Shown here piece after piece: positions 17,495 through 26,927 of a DNA stretch of 64,000 bases. The notes beneath the pieces were generated by a model. That model saw nothing but the letters and a program-made list of their open reading frames with translations. It was not told where the DNA came from and did not search any database. The stretch covers positions 1 through 64,000 of the forward strand of contig NZ_MZGV01000024.1 in the NCBI RefSeq assembly GCF_002029235.1, written 5' to 3'. Within the stretch, counting starts at the first letter, position 1. Every line of letters begins with the position of its first letter. The position numbers were made by a program, and so were the translations under genes. This DNA is from Clostridium oryzae. GTDB taxonomy: Bacteria; Bacillota; Clostridia; Clostridiales; Clostridiaceae.

Positions 17495-19102
17495 TTACTT
17501 TACTTTCTGATATCTGTTGTACGCATCTGTACGAATCTTAGTTAATTTATCGAGTCCCATGTCTTTTAATTTCTTTACATATGCATCCCATTGCTGGTCT
17601 ATATTACCTTTTGTAACCCATTGAGCACGAGTTATCTGAACATACTTACCTATATCTGTAGTCAAGGTAGTAAGATCTTCGCTCTCCTCAGAAGTATACA
17701 TTACATTAGGGAAAGGTTTAGTTATATACGGATCACTCAGTTTGCTAAGTTCGACCTTTAAACCATCACCGCTCTTTGAGGACAGCTTAATCTTAGATTG
17801 AAAATCCTTGCTTACATATTTAGGTCCAAAATCACGAAGGCTTTGATCCCAATACCATGCATCTGCACTAGTACCCTTTGGCGGATCATTTAGAGTATAA
17901 GTACCATCATTTCCTTTATTTATAACAGTTCCGATTGCGCCCCAGAAATTTTGTATACTAGCCTCACCAGTATAGAACTGATCTAACCATCGTGCAGCAA
18001 CTTCAGGATGTTTGCATGAGGATGTTATTTCAGCTTCATTTCTTTGTATGCTGTACACTCCGTTAGGATCTCCAGGTGCATACTGCTTTCCGTCAGGTCC
18101 TTTAATCGGAGCAATGGCTTCATACTGATCGGACCATTTTCCAAAGACTGCATCAGGAGTCCACTGATATGTGAAGCCAACTCTAGCTCCCTTTGGATCT
18201 TGACATTTTCCATTGTACATTGTATCATCTTGGGTAAAGATTTCTTTATCAATGATACCCGCTGCATAAAGCTTATGCAGCCATTTAATACCTTCTTTAT
18301 ATTCATTAGATGTTGGATAGTATACCAGACTTCCATCATCCTTTACCATCATATTACTGGAGTTAAGATCGGTTATACCAAAAGGATTTAATAAATTTAA
18401 CTGAATATCTTTAGCTCCGGTAATTGGAATTTCATCAGCTTTTCCATTTCCGTTTGGATCTTTTGTCTTAAAAGCTAATAAAACATTATAAAGTTCATCC
18501 AAATTTGTAGGTGTTTTCATCCCTAACTTATCAAGCCACTTCTTATTAATTACAGGTTGGGCTTCACTCTTAGGTCTGCTAGGCAGATTTTTACCTAATG
18601 AATACATCTTTCCATCAGGAAATGTCACTGCCTTTTTTAATTCAGGCATTTCTTCCAAAGCTTTCGCATAGTTTGGCATGTATTTATTAACTAGATCATC
18701 TACTGCTATAAACATGCTCTGATTCTGCAAAATGTCTGTGTCGCCAAAGGTCTGATTTCCGATAGCAATATCAGGAAGATCACCGCCTGCTAACATAATA
18801 GACTTCTTTTCACCCCAATCGTTTAATGATTTCACTTCCCACTTGATCTTCACATTAGTTTTAGTTTCCAAATCTTGAAGCCACTTATTCTTAGTAAAAC
18901 TATCGCCCATGCTTCCCCAACGAGTTGTTAAGACCTTCAACTTAATAGGTTTCTTTACAATAGGAAGTCCTTTTGAATTGAAACTAGCATTATTTTTGCT
19001 ACTTTCACTGCTGTTATGTTTACTGCTGCAGCCTACTGCAGTTCCAGTAATCATACCAGCAATCAACATAAGATTGATTGCCTTTTTTACATTTTTTTTC
19101 AT
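17495..19102 (-). CDS. Sugar-binding lipoprotein of ABC importer (LplA/YtcQ type)
   Basis: About 535 residues. GGGGG at 10 nt favours ATG 19102 over the ATG three codons earlier. The signal peptide ends in a lipobox GTAVGC, so the protein is anchored outside the membrane. It is a long cluster-B SBP of the kind paired with LplB/YtcP permeases. DPNGNGKADEIPI is the typical calcium-like loop of this group. It should capture an oligosaccharide and deliver it to the two permeases just upstream. No ATPase is encoded here; such systems use a shared MsmX-type ATPase. Confidence 0.88.
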   Translation of the reverse strand: MKKNVKKAINLMLIAGMITGTAVGCSSKHNSSESSKNNASFNSKGLPIVKKPIKLKVLTTRWGSMGDSFTKNKWLQDLETKTNVKIKWEVKSLNDWGEKKSIMLAGGDLPDIAIGNQTFGDTDILQNQSMFIAVDDLVNKYMPNYAKALEEMPELKKAVTFPDGKMYSLGKNLPSRPKSEAQPVINKKWLDKLGMKTPTNLDELYNVLLAFKTKDPNGNGKADEIPITGAKDIQLNLLNPFGITDLNSSNMMVKDDGSLVYYPTSNEYKEGIKWLHKLYAAGIIDKEIFTQDDTMYNGKCQDPKGARVGFTYQWTPDAVFGKWSDQYEAIAPIKGPDGKQYAPGDPNGVYSIQRNEAEITSSCKHPEVAARWLDQFYTGEASIQNFWGAIGTVINKGNDGTYTLNDPPKGTSADAWYWDQSLRDFGPKYVSKDFQSKIKLSSKSGDGLKVELSKLSDPYITKPFPNVMYTSEESEDLTTLTTDIGKYVQITRAQWVTKGNIDQQWDAYVKKLKDMGLDKLTKIRTDAYNRYQKVK

Positions 19103-19290
19103 TCTTTTCATTCCCCCTAATCTAAGTATTTATTATCGAAACCATAAATAAACTAATTATTAGCGGTTCCGACATATTTATTTGCAGAAGTTTCATTATC
19201 AATTGCATAATGCTTGTTTAATAAACAAGATGTATGCAAAAGCAATTAAACTTCATTGCAAGCTGAAATTTAGTTAATTAACACTGTTTG

Positions 19291-20199
19291 TTAGCCTTTA
19301 ACAGCACCAATCATTACACCTTTATTGAAGTACTTTTGTACGAAAGGATAAAAACACATAATTGGAACTGTAGAAATAATTATGACTGAATAACGCATTA
19401 AATTAGCACGCCTTAATGCGATTTGTGCAGCTTCACCAGTTCCCAATGCACTTTGATCAGCATTAGTAATTAAAATATCACGCAAAATTATCTGCAGTGG
19501 GTATCGTAAACTATCTTTAAGATAGATTAATGCATTAAAATATGAATTCCAAAGTCCAACTGCTATCCATAAGGCTAAAACAGCGCAAATAGATTTTGAT
19601 AGCGGTAACACAACCTTTATAAAATACCTTAAGTTTCCACATCCATCAATCTGAGCTGCGTCCCATAAATCATCTGGAATACTGCTTTGAAAAAATGTAC
19701 GTGCTACAATAATATTGTAAACTGATACTGAGAACGGAAGCACCATTACTGCAAATGTATCATATAAATGAAATTCCTTTATAGTAAGAAAAGTTGGAAT
19801 AAGTCCACCGTTAAAAAACATCGTAAATACATATAGCATCATTAGAAAGTTTCTGCCGACTAAATCCTTTCTTGACAATGCATACGCTGCCGTAATATTT
19901 ACAAGAAGACCAACTAGAGTACCTACAACTGTATATAAAATTGTATTGCCATATCCTCTCCATATCTCAGGATGTTTTAATAACTCGGTGTAACCATCAA
20001 GTGTAAATCCTTTTGGAACAAACCATATCTGTCCACTGGATACCGCAGATGGATCGCTGAAAGATGCAATAATAACAAAATATAAAGGATATATTACTAT
20101 TACTAAAATAAATGCTGCCAAACCATAAATGATAGTACTGAAAATGACATCCTGCCTGGAGCGCCTAACTTTATTTCCCTTTGACAATGTATTTTCCAT
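19291..20199 (-). CDS. Sugar ABC permease, YtcP type
   Basis: A 302-residue protein with ATG 20199 behind TAGGAGG. It has six hydrophobic segments. WDAAQIDGCGNLRYF is the EAA-loop that docks the ATPase, and it ends QKYFNKGVMIGAVKG, the conserved C-terminus of this family. It pairs with the LplB-type permease encoded 18 bp upstream to form the channel for the sugar bound by the downstream lipoprotein. Confidence 0.92.
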   Translation of the reverse strand: MENTLSKGNKVRRSRQDVIFSTIIYGLAAFILVIVIYPLYFVIIASFSDPSAVSSGQIWFVPKGFTLDGYTELLKHPEIWRGYGNTILYTVVGTLVGLLVNITAAYALSRKDLVGRNFLMMLYVFTMFFNGGLIPTFLTIKEFHLYDTFAVMVLPFSVSVYNIIVARTFFQSSIPDDLWDAAQIDGCGNLRYFIKVVLPLSKSICAVLALWIAVGLWNSYFNALIYLKDSLRYPLQIILRDILITNADQSALGTGEAAQIALRRANLMRYSVIIISTVPIMCFYPFVQKYFNKGVMIGAVKG

Positions 20200-20217
20200 A
20201 TGATTTTCCTCCTATAT

Positions 20218-21159
20218 CTACCACAAACTGCTATCACTGAATTTTTTAGAAATTCTATTTACCGTGACTAGTAGAATGAAATTAATGATTGTGCTAAATA
20301 GATTTATTGCAGCAGAGTAACTATACTGAGCACTTAACAAACCAATTTTATAAACATAAGTTGATATGACTTCACTGCTTAACAGGTTCAAATTGTTCTG
20401 CATCAAATAAACTTTTTCAAAACCCAGTCCCATAAGTCCGCCTACTCTCAAGATTAATAGGATAACAATCGTAGGTACTAGCATCGGAATATCTATATAT
20501 CTAATCTTGTGCCAGATGTTAGCTCCATCTATCGTAGCTGCTTCATAAAGGCTTGGATCAATGGCTGAAAGTGCTGCTATATAAATGATGCTGTCCCAGC
20601 CAGTATGCTGCCAAACCTCTGACCATACATAAATATGGCTGAAGGCATTTGCTTGTCCCATTAGATTAGGAGCCTGTACACCAATTAATCTGCATATATT
20701 TCCAAGAACTCCGCTTCCAGGAGAAAGAATGAGTGTTATTAATCCAACCATAACTACTGTGGAAATAAAATGAGGCATATAGGTAATTGTCTGAAAAACC
20801 TTTTTAAATCTCTCTGCCCTCATTTGATTGATTGCTAAAGCAAGTATTACAGGGAATGGGAATGTTACAATCAAGCTGTATATATTTATAATCAGAGTAT
20901 TTTTAATTGTAGTAACAAACTGATACGAATGAAAATACTTTGTGAAATATTTGTACCACGGATCAGCCCAGTGACTTCCCAGTATCCCCTCCACCGGTTG
21001 ATAATCTTTAAATGCAATTATAACGCCATACATAGGTTTATATGTAAAGCAGATAAGCAGTACCAGAGAAGGCAATAATAAAAGATATAAGCCCCAGTTG
21101 CGCTTAATTTTCTTAAAAGTAGCTTTACTTCTACTCGAATTTGCAGTTAACATATTCAT
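20218..21159 (-). CDS. Sugar ABC permease, LplB type
   Basis: A 313-residue protein and first gene of the importer operon, with ATG 21159 behind GGGGGA. KRNWGLYLLLLPSLVLLI begins the first membrane segment. YEAATIDGANIWHKIRYI is the EAA-loop. LplB proteins import complex oligosaccharides with YtcP partners. Upstream are two LacI-type operator candidates, and a divergent LacI regulator starts at 21629. Confidence 0.92.
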   Translation of the reverse strand: MNMLTANSSRSKATFKKIKRNWGLYLLLLPSLVLLICFTYKPMYGVIIAFKDYQPVEGILGSHWADPWYKYFTKYFHSYQFVTTIKNTLIINIYSLIVTFPFPVILALAINQMRAERFKKVFQTITYMPHFISTVVMVGLITLILSPGSGVLGNICRLIGVQAPNLMGQANAFSHIYVWSEVWQHTGWDSIIYIAALSAIDPSLYEAATIDGANIWHKIRYIDIPMLVPTIVILLILRVGGLMGLGFEKVYLMQNNLNLLSSEVISTYVYKIGLLSAQYSYSAAINLFSTIINFILLVTVNRISKKFSDSSLW

Positions 21160-21238
21160 AAAAATCCCCCATTCATAACAATAAATTAATTTTCAGTTGA
21201 ATTTATATTCGTTTATCAACAATTAATCGATTACAAAA

Positions 21239-21252
21239 TGTTGACGATAACA
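21239..21252. promoter_or_regulatory. LacI-type operator candidate 1
   Basis: TGTTGACGATAACA has palindromic ends (TGTT/AACA) around GACGAT and matches the sites at 21339 and 21592 (shared TGTT-CGATAAC). It lies 80 bp upstream of the importer operon start. Confidence 0.5.
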
Positions 21253-21338
21253 CATGCATAATAGTGGATAACTCGTTATATTCTAATGTATTTATAGATA
21301 TTTAATTTATATAACGTTGTTCTTATATGTTAGTTTTA

Positions 21339-21352
21339 TGTTACCGATAACC
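21339..21352. promoter_or_regulatory. LacI-type operator candidate 2
   Basis: TGTTACCGATAACC, near-palindromic, exactly 100 bp from candidate 1. The spacing could allow looping by one dimer-of-dimers or two dimers. The surrounding 470-bp divergent gap has no gene. Confidence 0.5.
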
Positions 21353-21591
21353 CTATAAAGATATTAACATCGGTTTCATAAAATGTCAATATTGTTTCGT
21401 TAGATTATTTATAACATTTTGTAGTTATATTAGCAGCCCCAAATAGAACATTTTACTAAAACGTGTCTATTAAAGGGTTTATATGAATTATTACTTATTT
21501 CTATTTTTGATTAAAAGAGAATATTTTATTGCAATTATGCTAAATATAAACTATAATTAGAAGAATAGAATAGTTATTATCAGAATTAGAA

Positions 21592-21605
21592 TGTTATCCG
21601 TTAAC
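21592..21605. promoter_or_regulatory. LacI-type operator candidate 3 (autoregulation)
   Basis: TGTTATCCGTTAAC lies just upstream of the ribosome site of the LacI gene, suggesting repression of its own transcription. Confidence 0.5.
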
Positions 21606-21628
21606 CTAAATAAAAAGAGGAGTAAGCT

Positions 21629-22618
21629 ATGATTACATTAAAAGATATTGCTCGGGAAGCCGGTGTTAGTGTTATGACCGTTTCCCGAGTTATTAATGGA
21701 AACCAATCTAAAGTGTCAGAAGAAACCACTCAAAAGGTTTTGGCGATAATAAAAAAAAGCGGTTATGTTCCAAATTCATCTGCACGCAGTCTATCATCAA
21801 AGAATTCTCGTATTGTTTCAATAATAATGCGCGGAGAGGGTTCTTCATTGAAAGATTCATATAATTCTATTATGCTTGGAAATATTACACAATATGCGCA
21901 GCAGCACGGCTATTACGTTATGCTTCACTTTATAGATGATTATCACGATATCACGCGGCGTTTAAATACCTGGAATGTCGACGGTGCTATCTTTCTTGGA
22001 ACCTTTGATAATGATATGCTTCAAATTCAAGAGACTAATCAGATCCCTCTGGTTTTTATTGATAGCTATAGTCCTGTTCGCCAAGTGATAAATGTCGGTA
22101 TTGACGATTACAAAGGCGGCGTCCTAGCTGCTAAATATTTTATAGAACACGGCCACAGAGATCTTGCATTTCTTAGTTTCAATATTAAATCCAGCGGTGT
22201 TTGTAAACACCGTCTAGAAGGATTTAAGGATACTATCGAAAATGCTGGTTTAACTTTAAAACCTGAACATATACTTGAAACTGATGATAATACCCATTTA
22301 GCAGAGAAGATTCTTAATTTCAAAGAACCCGTAACTGCAATATTCACGACTTCAGATATGCTGGCAATCAGATTAATCAATGAAATGACGGATAGAAATA
22401 TAAAAGTTCCTGAAGATTACTCAGTAATTGGTTTTGATGATCTTCCTTTCTGTCGATATATCACACCGAAACTTACAACTATCTCACAAGATATTGACCG
22501 CAAAGCTGAACTTGCAAGTAATATTCTATTCCGTCACATTAATAATCATGACCTTCCAACAGAAAGCACTGTTTTGGATGTTCAGCTTGTAGAACGTAAT
22601 TCTGTTAAATCTATTTAA
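21629..22618 (+). CDS. LacI-family transcriptional regulator of glycan locus 1
   Basis: A 329-residue protein with ATG 21629 behind AAGAGGAG. MITLKDIAREAGVSVMTVSRVING is the LacI HTH, with hinge helix NSSARSLSSKNS. A periplasmic-binding-protein-like core follows: FIDSYSPV, GGVLAAKYFIEHGH, FTTSDMLAIRLI, SVIGFDDLPFCRY. It is divergent from the LplB/YtcP/SBP/GH31 genes, and three similar palindromes lie between, so it most likely represses the importer and itself until a sugar ligand binds. Confidence 0.92.
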   Translation: MITLKDIAREAGVSVMTVSRVINGNQSKVSEETTQKVLAIIKKSGYVPNSSARSLSSKNSRIVSIIMRGEGSSLKDSYNSIMLGNITQYAQQHGYYVMLHFIDDYHDITRRLNTWNVDGAIFLGTFDNDMLQIQETNQIPLVFIDSYSPVRQVINVGIDDYKGGVLAAKYFIEHGHRDLAFLSFNIKSSGVCKHRLEGFKDTIENAGLTLKPEHILETDDNTHLAEKILNFKEPVTAIFTTSDMLAIRLINEMTDRNIKVPEDYSVIGFDDLPFCRYITPKLTTISQDIDRKAELASNILFRHINNHDLPTESTVLDVQLVERNSVKSI

Positions 22619-22621
22619 TAT

Positions 22622-22652
22622 AAAATGTCAAGTGCCTGGCACTTGACATTTT
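22622..22652. repeat. Palindrome family C, copy 1 (also bidirectional terminator)
   Basis: AAAATGTCAAGTGCC-T-GGCACTTGACATTTT is a perfect 15-bp stem with a one-base centre, 3 bp after the LacI stop. The ABC exporter ends on the other strand about 70 bp further. Variants with TGTCACGTGCC occur at 59550 and 60735. Confidence 0.8.
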
Positions 22653-22668
22653 GTTAAAGGATAAGATT

Positions 22669-22722
22669 GGAAGGAACTCAGCGCAGCTGAATTCCTTCCT
22701 AAACTCTACTCTTTTCTCTTCT
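22669..22722. repeat. Repeat family B, one-sided copy
   Basis: Hairpin GGAAGGAACTCAGC/GCTGAATTCCTTCC (22669-22699, one mismatch), then a pyrimidine tract that reaches the stop codon of the ABC exporter gene ending at 22723. Confidence 0.65.
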
Positions 22723-24648
22723 TTATGATAACTCAAACGCTCCCGTATACAGCTGATAATACTTTCCTCTTTGATTTATTAATTCATCATGATTTCCTCT
22801 TTCAATAATTCTGCCCTGTTCAAGCACCATAATCACATCAGAATTTTTAACTGTAGAAAGCCTATGAGCTATTACAAACACTGTTCTTCCCTTCATCAGT
22901 TTATCCATTCCTTCCTGAACAATAGCCTCCGTTCTTGTATCTATGCTTGAAGTAGCTTCATCCAGTATAAGTACGGGAGGATCTGCAATTGCGGCTCTGG
23001 CAATTGTAAGCAGCTGTCTCTGTCCCTGTGAAAGGTTCCCGCCATCCCCTGTAAGCATTGTATCATATCCCTTCGGAAGATGCTTAATAAACTGATGTGC
23101 ATTAGCGAGCTTTGCAGCAGCTATTACTTCCTCTTCAGTTGCATCAAGCTTGCCATATCGAATATTGTCAGCAACAGTTCCTGTAAACAAATGTGCATCT
23201 TGAAGTACTATGCCTAAAGACTTTCTCAAATCCTCTTTCTTTATCTTGTTTATATTTATGCTATCATATCTGATTTTTCCATCCTGTATATCGTAGAAAC
23301 GGTTAATCAGATTGGTTATAGTAGTTTTTCCTGCTCCAGTTGCTCCAACAAAAGCAACCTTCTGTCCAGGCTTAGCATAAAGCTTAATATTATGAAGGAT
23401 AACTTTTTCCTCGTTGTAACCAAAATCAACATCATCAAATACTACTTCACCAAGCAATTTTGTATAAGTTACAGTACCATCGCCATGTGGATGCTTCCAG
23501 GCCCATATTCCAGTACGCTCCTTAGCTTCTTCTAACTCACCTTTTTCATTTTCCCGAGCATTTATAAGAGTAACATAACCCTCGTCCATTTCTTTTTGTT
23601 CATCAATAAGCTTAAAGATACGTTCAGCTCCGGCTAATGCCATAATAACAAAATTAAACTGCTGTGCCATCTGATTTACAGTCTGGCTGAAATTTCTTGT
23701 AAGCTGTAAAAATGCAGCAAGGCCTCCAAGAGTAAAACCTGCAAAATCGGCAATTGCTAATAAAGAACCCATTATAGCAACAGCTACATAGTTTATATAT
23801 CCAATGTTACCCATTATAGGCATAAGGATATTAGCATATTTATTTGCATTATTAGCGCTATCGTAAAGCTGATCATTTAACTTGTCAAAATTGATTTTTG
23901 CTTCTTCCTCATGGCAGAACACTTTTACGACCTTCTGTCCTTCCATCATCTCTTCTATATAACCATTTAATGCTCCAATATCTTTCTGCTGCAAGCCGAA
24001 ATATTTTCCGCTTTTTGCACCAATACTCTTAGTTACCTTGACCATCAGTAATATAATTAGCACTTCAATAAGTGCTAAAGGCACACTCAAGTAGATCATA
24101 GATATAAATACACTGACTACAGTTATAAACGCAGTTAACAATTGAGGAATACCTTGACTTATCATCTGTCTTAATGAATCTGTATCATTGGTATATAAGC
24201 TCATTATATCCCCATGTGCATGTGTATCGAAAAAGCCTATAGGTAAAGTTTCCATGTGTCCAAACATATCATCTCTTATCCTCTTAAGTGAGCCCTGAGA
24301 CACATTAATCATTAACCTGCTGTATACATATGAGGATATAACTCCCACATAGTATATAACTGCCATTGTAATTATCATTTTAAGCAGTGGAGCAAAGTCT
24401 TTAGTCGAGCTTTTTAGAAGAGGTGTTATATAGTCATCAATAAGATTTCTAAGTAATAGTGTTCCAACAACATTTGCAAGCGAACTTATAAGAATCATTA
24501 CTACTACACCCGCAAACAAAAGCTTATACTCTTTAAATACATAAGACAGCAGTCTCTTTAATGTCTTTAAGGAATTTTTATCGGCTTTTGCGTATCCGAC
24601 CCTTCGTCTACCAACTTGTCTTGGCGCACCAGCTTTATTTTGACTCAT
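22723..24648 (-). CDS. ABC exporter half-transporter with canonical catalytic site
   Basis: A 641-residue protein: six membrane helices (about 40-330) then an ATPase domain. The nucleotide site is complete: GATGAGKTT, NLSQGQRQLLTIAR, LILDEATSSID. About 45 extra residues lie between the two domains (ERTGIWAWKHPHGDG region), as in LmrD/BmrD-type subunits. It starts inside the end of the upstream exporter gene (14-bp overlap), so the two form a heterodimer. Substrate is probably drugs or lipids; it acts in the cell membrane. Confidence 0.92.
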   Translation of the reverse strand: MSQNKAGAPRQVGRRRVGYAKADKNSLKTLKRLLSYVFKEYKLLFAGVVVMILISSLANVVGTLLLRNLIDDYITPLLKSSTKDFAPLLKMIITMAVIYYVGVISSYVYSRLMINVSQGSLKRIRDDMFGHMETLPIGFFDTHAHGDIMSLYTNDTDSLRQMISQGIPQLLTAFITVVSVFISMIYLSVPLALIEVLIILLMVKVTKSIGAKSGKYFGLQQKDIGALNGYIEEMMEGQKVVKVFCHEEEAKINFDKLNDQLYDSANNANKYANILMPIMGNIGYINYVAVAIMGSLLAIADFAGFTLGGLAAFLQLTRNFSQTVNQMAQQFNFVIMALAGAERIFKLIDEQKEMDEGYVTLINARENEKGELEEAKERTGIWAWKHPHGDGTVTYTKLLGEVVFDDVDFGYNEEKVILHNIKLYAKPGQKVAFVGATGAGKTTITNLINRFYDIQDGKIRYDSININKIKKEDLRKSLGIVLQDAHLFTGTVADNIRYGKLDATEEEVIAAAKLANAHQFIKHLPKGYDTMLTGDGGNLSQGQRQLLTIARAAIADPPVLILDEATSSIDTRTEAIVQEGMDKLMKGRTVFVIAHRLSTVKNSDVIMVLEQGRIIERGNHDELINQRGKYYQLYTGAFELS

Positions 24649-26374
24649 CGCTGTCAGCTCCTTTCACTTGAGATTCATATACTTCACGGTATATATCATT
24701 TGTCTTAAGCAACTCTTCATGATTTCCATACCCATCTATTCTTCCATCATTTAAGACAATAATCTTATCTGCATCCTGAACGGAAGAAATACGCTGGGCA
24801 ATAATAATCTTTGTAGTATCAGGAATTGATTCCCTGAAAGCCTTTCTGATAAGTGCATCAGTCTTAGTATCAACGGCACTTGTAGAATCATCCAGAATAA
24901 GTATCTTAGGCTTCTTAAGCAGTGCTCTTGCAATACATAACCTTTGCTTCTGACCCCCAGATACATTTGTTCCGCCTTGTTCTATATAGGTATCATATTT
25001 ATCAGGAAGGTTTAAAATAAACTCTTCTGCCTGAGCTTGTCTACATGCTGTTATTAACTCTTCATCAGTTGCTTCTTTATTACCCCATCTTAGATTTTCC
25101 TTTATTGTACCTGAGAATAACACATTTTTCTGTAACACCATTGAAACCTCATTTCTTAAAGTTTCAATATCATACTCTCTTACATCTCTTCCTCCAACCT
25201 CTATGCTCCCTTCTGTAGCATCATATAGCCTTGGAATAAGCTGAACCAAAGAGGATTTTGCACTTCCAGTTCCTCCGATGATACCAATTGTTTCTCCAGA
25301 TTTTATCTTAAGATTTATCTTCTCAAGGTTTAGATTATTCTTATCCTTGCTATAACTAAAATCCACATCATTAAAGCTTATACTTCCATCCTTAACTTCA
25401 ACTACAGGCTTCTGCGGATTAGCTAAGTCGCTTTTTTCATCAAGAACTTCAACTATTCTTTCAGCTGAAGATCTTGACATAATCAGCATAACAAATATCA
25501 TGGATAACATCATAAGACTCATCATTATGTTAGTAGTGTAGGTAAATAGACTCATAAGTTCACCAGTAGTCATAGTTTTAGCAACTATCATCTTCGCTCC
25601 CAGCCAGGATAACAGCAAAATACAGGTGTAAACAGTAAATTGCATGATAGGACCATTAAGAATTATTATTTTCTCAGCCTTTATAAAATTATCATATAGA
25701 TTTTTTGAAGCCTTAAAAAATTTATTCGTTTCAAAATCTTCTCTTACATAAGCCTTTACTGTTCTTATATTTGTAAGATTCTCCTGTACGCTGGCATTCA
25801 AGTCATCATATTTCTTGAATACAGCCATAAAGTATGGATGAGCTTTTGTCATAATGATATACAATAAAATTCCAAGAAAAAAAATAGCCGCTAAAAATAT
25901 TAGTGCTAGTCTTGCATTGATATAAAAACTCATTGCCATTGCACAGATAAGCATAAGCGGTGCTCTAACCAAAATTCTAATTATCATCTGGAAAGAGTTT
26001 TGAACATTTGTAACATCTGTAGTCAGTCTTGTGATAAGACCTGCCGTAGAATACTTATCAATATTCGAAAAGGAATAAGTCTGTATATTATAATACATAC
26101 CTTTTCTTAAGTTTCTTGCAAAACCGGCAGATGCACTTGCTGCATATTTACCGCCTAGGACTCCGAAGGTAAGTGATAAAAATGCTACAATTAACATTAC
26201 TATTCCAGTTATACAGACATATTTCACATCACCTTTACCAAGCCCCCTGTCTATAATCCAAGACATAAGCAATGGAATTATTGTTTCCATTGCTACTTCT
26301 AAAGCAGCAAATATAGGGGTTAATACTGAATCTTTCTTAAATTCCGCTACATAACTTGCTAATTTTTTTATCAT
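24635..26374 (-). CDS. ABC exporter half-transporter with degenerate catalytic site
   Basis: A 579-residue protein with ATG 26374 behind AAAGGAGG. Six membrane helices precede an ATPase with intact signature NVSGGQKQRLCIAR. Walker A reads GGTGSAKSS (Ala for Gly), and Walker B ends LILDDSTSAVD, with Asp in place of the catalytic Glu. One dead and one live site is the established pattern of BmrC/BmrD and LmrC/LmrD heterodimers. A MarR operator candidate overlaps its ribosome site region. Confidence 0.92.
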   Translation of the reverse strand: MIKKLASYVAEFKKDSVLTPIFAALEVAMETIIPLLMSWIIDRGLGKGDVKYVCITGIVMLIVAFLSLTFGVLGGKYAASASAGFARNLRKGMYYNIQTYSFSNIDKYSTAGLITRLTTDVTNVQNSFQMIIRILVRAPLMLICAMAMSFYINARLALIFLAAIFFLGILLYIIMTKAHPYFMAVFKKYDDLNASVQENLTNIRTVKAYVREDFETNKFFKASKNLYDNFIKAEKIIILNGPIMQFTVYTCILLLSWLGAKMIVAKTMTTGELMSLFTYTTNIMMSLMMLSMIFVMLIMSRSSAERIVEVLDEKSDLANPQKPVVEVKDGSISFNDVDFSYSKDKNNLNLEKINLKIKSGETIGIIGGTGSAKSSLVQLIPRLYDATEGSIEVGGRDVREYDIETLRNEVSMVLQKNVLFSGTIKENLRWGNKEATDEELITACRQAQAEEFILNLPDKYDTYIEQGGTNVSGGQKQRLCIARALLKKPKILILDDSTSAVDTKTDALIRKAFRESIPDTTKIIIAQRISSVQDADKIIVLNDGRIDGYGNHEELLKTNDIYREVYESQVKGADSDESK

Positions 26375-26389
26375 AATTTGCCTCCTTTT

Positions 26390-26403
26390 GTTAGGTTTCT
26401 AAC
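26390..26403. promoter_or_regulatory. MarR-type operator candidate, exporter side
   Basis: GTTAG-GTTT-CTAAC, a perfect 5-bp inverted repeat with 4-bp spacer, in the 52-bp gap between the MarR gene and the exporter and next to the ribosome site. The same half-sites recur at 26878. Confidence 0.65.
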
Positions 26404-26426
26404 TAATAGTCTAAAAAAAATTGCAT

Positions 26427-26858
26427 TCAGTCAGCAATTTTTTTTGATAATCTATTTAAAATATTTATAAACATGTTGAGTTCATCGTCGCTTAGCTCAT
26501 CTCTTAAGGATTTCTCAAAACCAAGTATAAAATCAAATACGTTTTTTTGAATTTCTAAACCCTTTTCCGTAAGTACTATCTTCTTAAGTCTTGCATCATC
26601 AGACACACTTACTCTTTGTATATATCCGTTTTTCTCCATTAATTGCAGAACACTTGTCACAGAAGAACGCCTTATATCAAGTTCTTCTTCTATATCTTTC
26701 TGGAATATGTCTTTCTTACGGGACGCATGATATATAAAGCCTATGATTCTGCTTTGCACACCTGTTAGGCCATACTTAGCAGCTTCTTTGCTTATTGCTC
26801 TGTGAATTCTATGCGAAAAAATATTTATTTCTTTTCCAATATGCACTTCGCCATCCAT
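26427..26858 (-). CDS. MarR-family repressor
   Basis: A 143-residue protein with ATG 26858 behind AGAGGT. It is a winged helix protein: YGLTGVQSRIIGFI, then EEELDIRRSSVTSVLQLMEKNGYI (recognition helix) and RVSVSDDARLKKIVLTEKG (wing). It is the first gene of the operon with the two exporter genes, and matching palindromes flank it. It likely represses the operon until a toxic ligand binds. Confidence 0.92.
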   Translation of the reverse strand: MDGEVHIGKEINIFSHRIHRAISKEAAKYGLTGVQSRIIGFIYHASRKKDIFQKDIEEELDIRRSSVTSVLQLMEKNGYIQRVSVSDDARLKKIVLTEKGLEIQKNVFDFILGFEKSLRDELSDDELNMFINILNRLSKKIAD

Positions 26859-26877
26859 TTATGTACCTCTTTAATTT

Positions 26878-26891
26878 GTTAGATTTCTAAC
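26878..26891. promoter_or_regulatory. MarR-type operator candidate, promoter side
   Basis: GTTAG-ATTT-CTAAC, 20 bp upstream of the marR-like ATG, with the same half-sites as 26390-26403. Confidence 0.65.
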
Positions 26892-26927
26892 TAATTATAA
26901 TTCTGATCATGCTATTTGTCAATAATA

